From contig LLCB01000013.1 of NCBI GenBank assembly GCA_001414345.1, positions 124,001-188,000 on the forward strand: a stretch of 64,000 bases of DNA. Direction: 5' to 3'. A model generated the notes under the pieces. That model worked only from the letters and a program-made list of their open reading frames with translations. It was not told the origin of the DNA and ran no database searches. Numbering within the stretch: position 1 is the stretch's first letter; the number at the start of each line of letters is the position of its first letter. A program made the position numbers and the translations under genes. Source of the DNA: Hymenoscyphus infarciens (Eukaryota; Ascomycota; Leotiomycetes; Helotiales; Helotiaceae). This document shows positions 23,406-35,037 of this stretch, one piece after another.

Positions 23406-23953
23406 AGAATCATCAAACCTCGGCAAATGAAAGGAGTTCCCACTGAAGTTCCCCCAAAAGACGCCCCTCGCCGATATCCAGAGAGATTTATTAGAATATG
23501 AAGTCCTTCATAAAATGTCTAGAGAATGGAATAATTGCCGGAAACTAGGGTGTCTTGCACGAAACCTACAGACTCCTTCTATGAATTTAAAAATTCAGTC
23601 TTTCGGTCTGGACCCCTCATGGAATTTCAGGCGCCGAAGTCTGAGAGTAGGAAGTTGAAACATTGAGCTATTTGATACAGCTTTCGTTATCCCTGGTGAG
23701 TGTGAGTAGAGAAATGACTTAAGGAAACTTGAGTTCACTGCCTGAAGAAGCCTATATAACTTATGATTCATTTCTCTTAACTTGACTGAAGGATATTGAG
23801 TATCAGCAAAATCGCACTATGCTAGCGAAGAAGTTTTGCAGTGCAACTGCTTTTTAATTTTTGATTACCACTTCATGTAATTCATGCCTTCAAAGAGCTG
23901 CTATAAAGTACAATCTAGGCTGCAGCAAAAGCTCCCTCACAGACAGCACCAAC
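23406..23953. other. Intergenic, 3' side of bli-3
   Basis: No gene was supported. It would contain the 3' untranslated region of the minus-strand bli-3 gene. Confidence 0.4.
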
Positions 23954-24798
23954 CTATGCGACCATCTTGTGAGAACTTCTCCAAGTCTCAATCTCACCCT
24001 CCCCAATCTCCCTCAACTTATTAACACCCGCAACATTTCCAGTAACAAGACCCTTTCCAACCTCCACCATCCGCGAAACTGCAGTTCCCTTTGCCAAAGC
24101 ATAGGTAACAGTCCTAACCTTGACCTCAATAATTCCAATTCTTGGGTCCTCAGGTCCTCCGGTATGTACTCCATCACCAAGATCTCCAACCCATGCCTTT
24201 AGGGCCTGAGAGTAATGCTTCTTTACGAATTCGGTGTCCGAAATAATCTTTGAGACGCCGGAAAGAGAGGCCCATTCGCCCGAGGAGTTGAGGAAGGAGA
24301 TGTTGATTTGGGGATTGGTTTCGATTTCGGCGGCTTTGTTGGATTCGGTGTTGGTGTGGAAGAGGAGTGTGAGGCTGTTTTCTTCCTGTTTTCAATCAGC
24401 TGTCTGGTGTTTTTTTGACTTTCCTGTCTTTTCGGGGGCAAACTTACAGTCTCGGCCAAAGCCATGCATCTAGAAACCAAAGCTCCTGACTCCACATCTC
24501 TAGTCGTCATCATTCCGAATTTGCATTTTTGGATGAATTCGATCAAGTCTGTAATCTTCTCCTTGATGCCGGGTTCTTGGTCAAGATTCTTGGCCTTGTA
24601 AGGGTCTGTGATCTCGGAGTCAGTATTGACCTTTCCAAAAGTGTGTTTGGGAAACACGAGGGGGAAAAAGGGTTTTGAGGGGAGGAAGTAAATTGTCCAA
24701 GAAGGAAACGGTGTCCCAATGCTCTTAAAACAACATGAAAGAGGGAAAGAACAATACCCACCAAGTGGTTCGCCATTATCAGCGTGTGTGGACGACAT
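23954..24798 (-). CDS. bli-3: Bli-3-like FMN-binding split-barrel protein (PNPOx-like)
   Basis: Exons complement(23954..24385, 24448..24605, 24762..24798) give 208 aa. Intron 1 (24606-24761) is GTGGGT..TCACAG; intron 2 (24386-24447) is GTAAGT..AAACAG. The spliced protein runs DPYKAKNLD..KITDLIEFIQKCKFGMMTTRD..LLFHTNTESNKAAEIE..NISFLNSSGEWASLSG..KAWVGDLGDG..DPRIGIIEVKV.., the signature order of the fungal blue-light-inducible Bli-3 / general stress FMN-binding (pyridoxamine 5'-phosphate oxidase-like) family. Length is normal. The real enzymatic role of Bli-3 is not established. The start at 24798 matches family N-termini; an upstream in-frame ATG at 24954 would add a basic, mitochondrial-presequence-like leader, but a good intron spans that part. 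Confidence 0.85.
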
Positions 24799-24859
24799 TC
24801 TCAATGTGGTTGATTTTGTTGGTTGATTGAACTTCGGTTTTGTAGTTCTTGTTTGGTTT

Positions 24860-25003
24860 CTAGAAAATGGGACAGTGGTCAGTGGTCGGCTGAGGAGGAT
24901 ATGGGTGCGTTTGCAGCGAAGAGTTGAGAGGAATGGCGAACGAATAGTTTGCATGATGGGAGGATTTTGTTTGTGATTCTTGTAAGGAAATTGAAGAACT
25001 TAC
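24860..25003 (-). other. Probable 5'-UTR intron of bli-3
   Basis: On the minus strand the segment begins GTAAGTTC, contains CACTGACCACTG as a branch region and ends TTTTCTAG, 144 bp. Splicing removes the upstream ATG (24954) and leaves the family-typical start at 24798. Retention would instead encode a 52-residue Arg/Ser/Thr-rich leader in frame. Confidence 0.5.
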
Positions 25004-25884
25004 TTGATTGAAAATGAGCTTGATGTTTAAGCTCAATTGAGTTTGTTTAGAAATTGAAGTCAACAAGTCGTCATATAGTTCCTGGTGGGGTAAATCGTGA
25101 TGACGTATTGCTGCTTTGACGTATTGATTCCGTAATTGAACCAGTCTTTGTGTAACTTGCGCAAGAACTTTCTTCCGGTACCTACATTTAACTGACCACG
25201 TACAATAAAAAAGAATCGCCCAAGTAATTCAAGTCTTCTTAAACAGTACATCAGGTCTGCTGAGAGAGAAAACCTACTATATTGGGAAGGTATCCTAAAA
25301 ACTTCTAGGACAAAAGCATATCGACTCAAGGCCTTCGAGTCCCAGTGCTAGTCTCCAACGTAGTTTCTGTATTGATAGTTCGTTGCTACGATTAAACAAT
25401 TTCAACCGCCAAGTACCCTACCACTTCCAGGTTAGCGGACCTCAGTTGACTTTGAGAAGACCAAGAGTTATTAATGCCAACACAAAGACTCTGACTTTCT
25501 TATGTGATATCAGACCACGTGACTGGCTGATATTCACAGGGTCCGTTCCATGGATATACGCGCTATTAGTCAAAAGGATACCGTCGTTATGGCTCCTCTG
25601 GCGTAACGGTTACCTTGTGTATAACGCAGACTACCTAAATAGCTGGTAAAATATCAGGTGAATAAATCACCTGACCTTTGGTTCACATTGAGATCACGCG
25701 CAGCCAATTGAATCCCCGCGCCTTGTCCAGGAGCACATACAAATATGGGTCACTCCTTCCTCCCCTTCTTCCTCCCACAAACACTCATAAACCTCTGAAA
25801 ACACCTCATACATTCCAAAATACCTCATACAAAAACCATCGCGACTTTGTTTCCAAAATCATCAAAAAAACATCCACCGCAATC
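25004..25884. other. Intergenic, no gene seen
   Basis: Contains the bli-3 promoter (left) and the upstream region of the small coiled-coil gene (right). Open frames lack ATG starts or coding character. Confidence 0.4.
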
Positions 25885-26241
25885 ATGTCCACCACCGCGG
25901 CCTCAACCTCCCATTCCCCTACGGCACCCGCTAGAGCTACTACAGAGCCATCATCCGCAACCAACACCACGCCAGACTACGACAAAGGATTCAAAGCTGG
26001 TGTCAAATCGCAAGAAGCTAGGATGCAAGCGCAAAAGGAGCGATTCAGAGCGCAAATCGAAGAGCTGAAGCGCGAGGTCAAGAATTTGAGGGGTAGAGTT
26101 GAGTCGATGGACGGAAGAGGTTCGGTGGCCGGGACACCGGTTCTTGAGAGGACGGAGCCGAGAATGGGTGTTGTGAGACGTGAAAGTATTGCGGAACACG
26201 AGTTGAGGATCAAGAACGTCGAGAGGAGTTTTGGGATTTGA
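25885..26241 (+). CDS. Small coiled-coil hypothetical protein
   Basis: A 118-aa single-exon protein. Residues 1-33 are Ser/Thr/Ala/Pro-rich. Residues ~34-75 form a strongly charged helix (DYDKGFKAGVKSQEARMQ, KERFRAQIEELKREVKNL) with heptad spacing of Leu, Ile and Val, i.e. a coiled coil. A short second helix (AEHELRIKNVERSF) closes the protein. I do not recognise the family. The start is the first ATG in the frame; the frame stays open upstream only without an ATG. Context gives no role. Confidence 0.5.
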   Translation: MSTTAASTSHSPTAPARATTEPSSATNTTPDYDKGFKAGVKSQEARMQAQKERFRAQIEELKREVKNLRGRVESMDGRGSVAGTPVLERTEPRMGVVRRESIAEHELRIKNVERSFGI

Positions 26242-26851
26242 TTTCGAGGGAATGGGCAAGGAAACGGTGATTCAATGGTCGGTTTTTGGAAGCGGGAAAC
26301 CTAGGGAGATTGGGCTGGATGCGGGTTGCTGACACGTGACGGTCTGAAGTCATCGGGCATGATTTTTGGGGCAGGGATCAGTGGTTTTATGCATTATGGG
26401 TTTTTGGGGGATATAATTCGGTCTTGGAGGGGTGGGAATGGGTTTAAGGTTGCGGCGTTATTCAGACTCTTGGTAAGTTGTTGGAATTGTGGGTCTCGTT
26501 GTGCTTTCTTAGATTCTGATTCTTACGACAGGCATAGATGAATTCAAATCACATAAAAACTTACCATAACATTATATGTGAGCTCTGTGACTACAGCTGA
26601 AGGCTGACTGGCAGCTATTGGGTCGCAAGAACGCCCATGGATTTCAATGTATTGGGTTGCTGAAGCACTTACCTATACTCAGACCCCTCCTCATCATAAG
26701 GTTGACGGGAATACTTAGAGAACCTCCGGTCTATAAACGAATCTCAGAGGGCCTTGGGGGACGTTGGTCTCAGTAAATCTGCTTGACGATTGCTTTCGTA
26801 AGAGTGATCATCGTCAATTTGTTCAATTCGAGTAATTTCCACCTCCCGGCA
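26242..26851. other. Intergenic, no gene seen
   Basis: The 3' flanks of the coiled-coil gene and the acyl-CoA dehydrogenase gene meet here; no coding signal. Confidence 0.45.
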
Positions 26852-28340
26852 TCAATAACTTCTCGGTAACCCCAGTACCTTCTCACCCACATAATTCATA
26901 ATCATCTCTCTAGAAACAGGGGCAATTCTCGGGACAAAACATTCTCTCATATACCTTTCCACATGATATTCCTGAGCATATCCCATACCACCCAAAGTCA
27001 TTACACTCCTCTCGCAGGCGGTGAAAGCAGCTTCTGCAGCCAGGTACTTTGCACTATTACAAGCAACCCCAACCGCTGTTGATGTGATACTCCTATCTGT
27101 CGTGGATCGATCATATAACTTCGCAGCATGGTATGTAGAAAGTTTAGCAGCTTCCAAATGCATAAAGGCATCCGCAAGAGGATGTTGTATCCCCTGATTA
27201 ATCCCAATCGGTCTTCCAAAAACGATTCTTTCTTTCGCATAGTTGGATGCTTTGTGTAAAGCTGCATATCCAAGTCCAAGTGCCTCACCAGCAAGGAGAC
27301 ATCTCTCGGCATTCATCCCATGAAGAACGATTTTAAACCCTTCTCCTTCTTTCCCTATCAAAGAATCCTTGGGGATGATGTAATTGTCGAAGAACACCTC
27401 GTTCGCATCAATTGCTCTCCCGCCCATCTTCTTTATCTTTTTCAATTCGAGGCCAGGTTGTGTTTTATCGAAGTCGATGAAGAAGAGAGAAAGACCCTCG
27501 GAAGGTTTCTTTACTTCTTCCAAGGGTGTTGTTCGTGCGAGGAGAATCATTTTTGTTGCTACTTGTGCGGAGGAGATCCAGATTTTTTGACCGGAGATTT
27601 TGTATTTGTCGCCATCACGGATTGCTTGTGTTTTGAGTTTCAAAGTCTCGAGTCCGGTGTTTGGTTCTGTGACTCCGAAGCAAACACGCCAGGATCCATC
27701 TACTATTTTTGCAAGCATGCTTTTTCGTTGCTCGGGAGTTGCAAATTTTGCGACTGGTTGGGTGGCATACACATCTGTAGGTCTTAGTAAGAACCCGGCA
27801 CAGAGAGAGAGGATAACAAACTGGCATGTATAGACTGGGCTCCGGCAATTCCAGCACCGCTCCTGAATGGTGCTTAATTATGTCCAAGTCATCAAAGTAC
27901 TGGACTTACTCTGATATAGTCTGCAGCATCATAGTTGCTTCCGAAATGCCCAATCCGGAGCCACCTAACTCTTCTGGTAAAGCAATGCCAATCCAACCGT
28001 CTTTGGCGAGAGCTGCGTGTAATTCGTGTGGATACTCGCCAGACTCGTCGCGTGCTGCCCAGTACTCCTAACTTCTTCTCAGAAGAGGTATCTTACAAGG
28101 GCCCGCGACTTTGCTCAAAATCCAACATCAAGAAACGAGACTCACATCAGGGAAATTCGAGCATATTTTTCCAATCGCTTCCCGGACTTGCAATTGTGTA
28201 TCTGAGAATCCGCTTGTTTCCATCAATGTATTCGCCCTTAAGGAATTTGAAGTTGATAATTTCCTTTGCTTAACATGATGAAAGGATTTGTAAGCGGGGG
28301 TTTTAAGTAAACGAAGTTGTGTTGTGATGGCGACTCGCAT
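26852..28340 (-). CDS. Acyl-CoA dehydrogenase family flavoprotein, probably mitochondrial
   Basis: Exons complement(26852..27774, 27822..27862, 27910..28067, 28146..28340) give 438 aa. The introns (47, 47 and 78 bp) all have good sites and each join restores family sequence: NFPDEYWAARDE, TISESGAGIAGAQ, SIHANVYATQPVAKF. Residues 1-32 (basic, Ser/Thr-rich, no acid) look like a mitochondrial presequence. Family marks are ALPEELGGSG, FGVTEPNTGLETLKLKT and ISGQKIWISSAQVA (FAD and substrate region), and GGMGYAQEYHVERYMRE with the expected catalytic Glu. The protein catalyses alpha,beta-dehydrogenation of an acyl-CoA with FAD. The VTEPNTG version suggests a subgroup apart from the short/medium-chain enzymes; the substrate is undetermined. 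It shares a 498 bp divergent promoter with INCENP. Confidence 0.9.
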
Positions 28341-28838
28341 GTTTACTTTTTTGCCGGGGGCTGACTTGCTTTGGGGTGGAAAATGACTTGCGACAAATAA
28401 GAATTAGTAGTTTGAATGTACCGTCTTGTTGCTGAGAATTAAGAAGAAGGCACCAAGGAGGGGTATAAATCAGTAGCTCTTTCCAATGCACCAGAAGCTA
28501 CAATAAAGCGGCATGTTAAAGTCTATTTTGAAATACACGCCGCTTTACCATAAATTCTCCGCGATATGGCTGGTCACGTCCCACCAAGCAAGGCAGGAAG
28601 CACGCTAATGGCGAACCCCCGACTCCCGAGCACCACCAGAACTCGAGCTTCCACCTTCAACCAAAACAACACCCTCACGACTTCGACAACCCTACGACAA
28701 CCACAATACGCGCGCTTTTTTGGCTAACTTACCCAGCTTCATATCTTTGCGCAATGGTTCTCTAATCGCCTAACCAAAACGACAAACCGAAATTTCCACT
28801 ACGACTTACACGACGCGCTTTTGTTTTGATTCAAAATC
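28341..28838. promoter_or_regulatory. Divergent intergenic region, acyl-CoA dehydrogenase (-) and INCENP (+)
   Basis: 498 bp between two start codons, so it holds both promoters. No confident TATA box or cell-cycle element was identified by eye. Confidence 0.4.
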
Positions 28839-31800
28839 ATGGCACCGACACGAGCGAAAGCGAATGCACGAACGCAGGTGGGATCACCATCATGGATCGC
28901 AGAGGAGCGTTCCTCAGCTGCGGAGATTGTACAAGCAGAGGCAGAAGAATTTACCTTTTCGGCGCGTAACGAGGTCGAATGGTTGAACGAGCATATGGGG
29001 GATATTTTCAGCGAGAATCATGTGTAGGTAAACAACTTCTGAGGATGGGGCCCAGCTAACACGTGAATAGGAACGTTGCAGAAATATTCAAAACTCCAGG
29101 GAAATTGAGAGGAAAAACGCCACGAACAATACGCAAGAATAACCCTCTTGAGACGCGTGCTGTAAGTTAAATCCAACCCTGCCATTACTCCAGCTAATTT
29201 CAAACAGCCATTATCGGATGTGTTTTCGGCCACCCCTAATGCAAAAGCAAGTCCATTCAAACAATCGCATTTCGAACGACCTGTCGCAACATTTCAAGTG
29301 GCAGAAGATGAACGAAGTCAGTCCGAAGAGTCTGTTTCTCGAGAAGAGCACACCTCACCCGAATTGCCTTTTGCTAGAAGCCCAATACAACGAAAGCCTG
29401 TGCATAATGTGCAAAATCCATTCGATTCAGGGTATTTTGGAAGTCAGACCCTTCACGCGACGCAGGCCACCGATCTGGGGGATACACAAGCAACACAGAT
29501 TAATACCCCAGGCAAGGCTTGGGCACATGCGCAAGCTCTGGTTGAGCAAGTGAACCGCGAATCGACTGGTTCATTTGAGTCTGCGAAGGAGGAATTGCCA
29601 CAGCCTGCACAGGATGACGACGAGATGGAGGTAGACAATGAGAACATACGATCGATTAGAGAATTAGAACCATCCAGCCATCCTATTCTCACCTCACCTC
29701 TACAAACAAGGTCGCAGCATATGTCTTCGCCCCAAAAGCGTTCACCACAGAGATCACCTCAGCACTCGCCCCAGCGGTCACCTCAGCGATCTCCACAACG
29801 TTCACCAAACAAGTCACCAGAGCGACCAATGTCCGTCTTGCAGTCATCGCCGCCGAAAATTGCCCCACCTTCCGAGGGGGCTGCTGTGGATGAGCCGATG
29901 GAAGATGTGCATTCTCCTTCAGTCGCCTCGAGTCCCATTAGACCCATTGTTGTACGAAAGAGCAGCTTGAATTTTGCCTCCTTGCCCGCGCGCGAGCCAT
30001 TGACCACGAAGAAAAGTTTGGGGAATCGCACATCAAGAACCAGTCACCTGGAGCAGACTAGAACAAGTTATTATGGCCGTGCAACCGGTGGTAAGAGCCT
30101 GGGAAATTCCAGACAAGAGGATCAAAATAAGGACGAGGATGACATGGATATTGACATGGAGGACAATGACGAAACAATCAGCGGGAACGACTCGAAAATG
30201 GCTCGTCTCCACAACAAGACTTCCACACAACGCCTGCAAGACCAGATTAGTATGCTTGGGCAATCACAACCCCACGCTCGACCAGCATCTAAATCTATCG
30301 CTGGCAATGGTCTTGCTACCTCCCAAAATAGCCAACCTGCTGTACGGACCAATGGAAACAGGGAAAAGTCGCCTCAGCGTTCTCCGGATCGCAAATCACG
30401 CCCCCCACCTGGTGCGTTTCCAGACGAGGAGGAAGATAGTTGGATTGGCCCACCAACGGCCGCCCAGAATGGTCCCTCGTCTTCAGTCTTTAGCCCACGA
30501 CCCATGATGACCAAAAGCCATACCACGGATGTTATGGAAGGAATTCATGGCAAGGACAGTATTGGCGGACCGCAGTTTAGTATTCCCAAGCGTGGTGAGG
30601 AACAACGACCGCGCTCACCTGTTCGCGAACCTATTATACCAGAGAAAGCAACAAGCACTTTGGGGCATTTTAAATCGGTATCAACTTCTGTGCTTCGCTC
30701 ACCAAGAAAAGCCGGTGACTCCCCCGGACTTAAAAAGACCATCTCTGTGTCGAACCCGAATCCATCAATTGGCAGCAATGAGGAAGAAACAACGCCTCCA
30801 AAGTCACCTTTCAGAAGCCATCGCGGTAGTCCATTAAAAGCTGCGAAGGATAAGTTTTCATCGATTTTAAAAACATCACGAGGCTTGTTCGCCAGCAGTG
30901 CAGCTGTTAGCGCTGATGCAAAAACCTCCACGCTTTCTCCTCCGTCGAGTCGTTTTGGCCATCATCAAAATCCATCCTTCGAAGACGTGTTCTCAAAATC
31001 TAATGACCGAGCACCATTGTACCCAATACTTGACAATGAATCGGGTGTTGATGTTAATTCCGAACAAGGTTCTCAGAGTCCACCAAAAGCAAGTACCCGA
31101 AGAACACGAGCCTCGACGGAGCGTGAAGAGCGAAGGAAGGAAGAAGAAGCCAAAGAAAGCCGCGATGCTAAGGAGGCACAAAAAATGGCTAATCAATTAG
31201 AAAAAGCCCGCATCAAGGTCAAGGAAGAAGCCCGAGTTTTTCATATTGAACAGGAACGTGCAGCTGCAATGCAAAAGGAGGTTGATGCTAGAAAGGAACA
31301 GGAAAAGCAGGCAAAATCAAGCCAGGTCGAGTTACCCAGAGCTACCCGAAGCAGCCCAAGAAAGACGAAGGCCCAACTGGAGGCTGAAGGAAGAGCGGCG
31401 GCAGCAAGCAGTGTTGATCTTGCGAGACGTGATATCGATATTGATACCTCTGCTATGCCACCACCCACAATTCCCCGCCCAAAATCACAAATTGGCAGAC
31501 CAGGGCCAAAACGACCATTACGACCAGCAAAGGAGCCAACTGGCAAAGCGAAACCACCAACAGTTATCAGGGTCGATACTGGTTCCCAACGGGGACACCA
31601 ATACCACCCATCTAACTCAACTTTGGCGGCTACTTTACAAGAATCCCTCTCGCAACCTGCTGCTGGAGCCCCTGGGCTGAAGAAGAAAGCAAGTACAAGT
31701 TCAATACAAAGTAAAGCTTCGACATCAAGCTTTAAGGCCACAGCCAATAAGGCTCTAGAGGCTGCAGCAAGGAAGAAGGAACAGGTAGGCATTCCCTGAG

Positions 31801-33054
31801 AACTTTATAAATTTCCACAGCTAATGATTTAGGATGAACTTGCTGCTCAGAGGAAACGGGAACAAAAACTGGAGATTGAGAGACAGCGCGCTGCCAATAA
31901 AGAAGAAGAACGCCGAAAAGAAGAGCAACAGCGTCGACAGGAAGCGGAGCGACAGCGGGAGCTTCAACGTGAGCGGGAGAGGGCCGCTAGCGCCGCCGAT
32001 GCCAAAAAGGCAGCATCACGACAGGCTGCGGAGAAGAGAAGACAAGAGCTGGAGAAGGCCAAACAAACCAGAGCTCCACCACCCGCCGCACGAAATCAGG
32101 ATAAGGCACTCCCCCCTGTTCCTCGTGAAGAGACAGGACGGACACCGAACCCATCAGCTCAAATTGCTAGCAAGTTTCCACCAAAGAGACCTTTGCAGCA
32201 AGATCCAGCAGAGGAGCATTCTCGCCCAGCGATTCAACGAAATGGGCCATCGTACAACAATGAGCAGCAGTCCAAGCGCCGCAAGACTAACGAAGAATTC
32301 GAGGACGATGATTTGACTGAAAACCAACCAAGAATGACTGCACCTCCAATTCGACAATCCAGTAGTCGACCAAAGGTAATTAGTTTATTCCTCATCGACC
32401 CTCAAGTATAATGCTAACTCATCATAGGACATGCAACCGAAGTCATTATTCCCCAGTGGCTATGCCAACGTACCCCCAAGTTCGAGCAACCTTCAACGTT
32501 CAACGATCATTTCTCAGCACACTGCGAACCAATCCAAACCAGGTCATCCACTGGATATGGCACAGATGTCGAAAGGTCCCATTCCATTCGCTTCCAACTC
32601 TAACCAGGGCAAACCTCAAGCGTACAAAACACCCATTCGTCCAGCTGCCTCCAAGGCATCTGCCAAATCTGTTGCCAAATCATCCCCACAATACCAGAAT
32701 GGCGAGAACATTGATCTTCCTGAGATCAATACTGACTCCGAGGATGATGATGATGACGACGACGATAAACCTGCTTTCAAGGGCGCTGCTTGGATCGAGT
32801 CACCAGCTCTCAGGCAGCAATTGACCGAGCAAGAGAATAGAGATCCGACCGATATTTTTGGTCAACCGGCACCCATCAATATGGAGGAGGTCTTCAACAA
32901 GAGTAAAGACAAGTTCCCCAAATTCCGAGATCGTACTTCGAGTGCCAATTGGGGCGGTATTGATCGTTTGACCGAGGATGAAATCCGCAAGGATCTTTTG
33001 GCGAGGCAGCAGATCCAACGGGCTGGTGGTTGGGATTTCAATTCCATGATATGA
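28839..33054 (+). CDS. SLI15: INCENP / Sli15 inner centromere protein
   Basis: Exons 28839..29023, 29071..29161, 29208..31784, 31833..32375 and 32428..33054 give 1,340 aa; introns are 46-52 bp. The C-terminus (~1250-1320) is an IN-box: AWIESPALRQQLTEQ, DIFGQPAPINMEEVFNKSKD, KFRDRTSSANWGG. The IN-box binds and activates Aurora B/Ipl1, and the TSS motif in RTSSANW is the Aurora phosphorylation site. Upstream (~950-1020) is a Glu/Arg/Gln-rich single alpha-helix, as in other INCENPs. The N-terminal ~90 residues (AEEFTFSARNEVEWLNEHM, VAEIFKTPGKLRGKTPR) fit the Survivin/Borealin-binding region. Between lies a long disordered Ser/Pro region with SPQR-type repeats near residues 265-297 and many S/T-P sites, so CDK control is likely. 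It is the scaffold of the chromosomal passenger complex. Confidence 0.93.
29730..29832 (+). repeat. Codon-level SP(Q/N)(R/H/K) repeat in INCENP
   Basis: About eight tandem 12-base units (TCACCTCAGCGA-like) encode successive SPQR, SPQH and SPNK tetrapeptides. Each unit is a potential Ser-Pro CDK site with a downstream basic residue. The nucleotide units vary at third positions, so the array is not a recent expansion. Confidence 0.75.
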
Positions 33055-33848
33055 TTCATTGTTCGTTTATTGTTACAGATTGGAAGGGGGGTCGACGTTT
33101 TTTCTGTTTTATAGCATCGTTTGGGTTGATTATTTTTCACACTTGATTGTGAGGGTATCTTTTTTGGAGTTACTTGAGGAGTGGCATTTGAATGTGGGGG
33201 GTTGATGGGAGTAACGATTATGAAAAAAATATTCTTCCTTGATTTTGCGCATTCGTCTTTCTGACTTCCTACGTGGCCCGAATCCTCCCAAAGTGATTTC
33301 TACATTTCTCATTGGCCCCCTCTCGTCAAAGTGGAGTAATGACCACTTCTCTTACCAGAACGGTTGCCAAATTTTTCATCCCCGTCTCCCAGACAGTTTA
33401 AACACGTCCCGCCGTGCGTGTTTTCGATGCGATGTTTCAAAGCGGGCGGAGGTTTTGGCGAGGAATCAGAAAGGAGGTCATCTTTTTTTAGTATCCTGCC
33501 ACAACCTAACAAACATGACTCCTCCCAACGAGTTAGGTTTCCCGGTTGTTGGACTCTTTGTGAGTTTAAGGTATGTTGGGTTGAAGTTCTCAGGGAAATT
33601 GTGTGTGGTTTGAATATCGAACAAAGAGAGTTAGATTTGAGACACCGTTGTGAATGTATATATCATTTGGGAGGATTTGTATCTCTAAAATTTGATGATT
33701 CACGTTTCGTAAAAAAAGTATAAAAGCGCAATTTTTTTTTAGCAACCTTCTTTACTTCTTCAACTCGCATGCATCTTGCTTTCGCAACTTTACGACCCCT
33801 CTGCCTACTCGATCAATCTTCAGATATCCAGACAGGGCAATCGCCGAA
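33055..33848. other. Intergenic between INCENP and the Cys-module genes
   Basis: No gene was supported. A TATA box (TATAAAAG, 33719-33726) 123 bp before the next ATG, followed by a T-rich tract, marks the promoter of the next gene. Confidence 0.5.
33719..33726 (+). promoter_or_regulatory. TATA box of Cys-module gene 1
   Basis: TATAAAAG, 123 bp upstream of the ATG at 33849, with a (T)9 run and CTTC-rich sequence between, an arrangement common in inducible fungal promoters. Confidence 0.45.
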
Positions 33849-35037
33849 ATGTCTTTGAGGTGCTATTACAGCCGTGACAAATCGAATCCATGTACAAGTC
33901 CAGGAACAATAAAAACCGACGGTAATGTCTGTTCTAAATGCGGGGACTCTGAGGAGGTAAGTAGTCCTTTGTTTGACTCGATGATCTAAAGAAGAAGGGA
34001 TAACAAAGATAATAGCGCGAAATTCCTAATACCGAAAACCGCTCAAAACACCACCGAAGGAAAACAATACTTAGAGAACCTGCTGATCCGCACAAGCAAT
34101 TAGTACTAGCATATAGACCGCCAAAAGAACCCGAAGACAAGAAGTTCCATTGTGAGAACTACCATAGCCCTGGGTGTGGGTGTCAAGAAAAAACAAAATA
34201 TGGAGGTCTCTGTGATTACTGTAATACACTGGTAAGACGTCTGCCTATATACTTTTAGGTACGTCATAATCGGGCTGACAAAAATCTAGGAAATTGTCGA
34301 AATTGACACTGAAGAAGAAAGGCGGGAGAAAGAAACAGAAAAGCGAACTCGCAAAAAACCAGAGAGGTGTGTTGGTTGAAAGGAGCCGTCTATCCCTTAA
34401 CATATTGTGCTAACTCGCCAGGTAGAAAACATACCAAACAATCAGAAACAGACAATAAGAGGTCTTCATCACATTCGAGTTCTAAAAATCAACCACACAG
34501 ACCCAGGACTTCCACAACGACCAACGAAAGAAAGAATTCATACTCTGCGTCTCACGGCACATATAGAGAAGCCAGGGGTACGACTCACGGGTATGAAGGT
34601 AGTTCCAGGAGTCAGACTTGGGCAAGCAGTGCCCAGCATATGCAACATTGGCCCGAACAATGCCGCCCTCATTATGATCCAGGGGCTTTATACACGGTGC
34701 CATTACCCATGCCAAGCACCTTTTCACACTACAACCAATACCCCCAAGCAGGAAGTTCAACGTATCCACCAGCAACTCTTCCAGTAAACCCGATCATCAC
34801 AAAGACCCAAGGTACAAAGTCAAGCAAAAGATCAGCTCCCAAAATAGCGGGGACTAATAGACTTTATAAATGCAATAACGAATCTTGCTATAACAAGCCT
34901 TTGAAGGGAACGGGTGGCTGTTGCGGTCATGAATGTTGGAGCGCAGTAAGTTAATTCTTGCGACGTGATAAATGAAGCATCATCTAATCAAAAGAAAGGT
35001 CTTTAGTCACAAGGACCGTGTAGAAGATCAACCTTGA
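33849..35037 (+). CDS. Cys-module protein 1 (unknown, zinc-binding-like)
   Basis: Proposed exons 33849..33956, 34016..34231, 34290..34366, 34426..34945 and 34999..35037 give 319 aa. If the last intron is not used, translation stops at 34954 (309 aa). Intron 3 has two frame-preserving choices (34367-34425 or 34369-34421). Three Cys clusters are visible: C5..C15..C28xxC31 in exon 1, C82..C90xC92..C102xxC105 closing exon 2, and C283xxxxC288..CC..C304 closing exon 4. Introns 1, 2 and 4 are phase 0 and fall 2-5 residues after the last Cys. Linkers are Ser/Thr/Arg/Lys, then Tyr/Pro/Ser/Gln-rich, and disordered. Clusters of four to five Cys suggest zinc binding. No signal peptide is seen. I do not recognise the family. 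Its neighbour has the same design. Confidence 0.6.

Noticed and set aside
24223..24954. Single 243-aa minus-strand protein
   Set aside because: It reads through two introns of bli-3; the C-terminal half is the wrong frame after 24447.
25570..25650. tRNA-like stretch (GGCTCCTCTGGCGTAACGG)
   Set aside because: It looks like a D-arm, but no anticodon arm or TΨC arm can be paired downstream.
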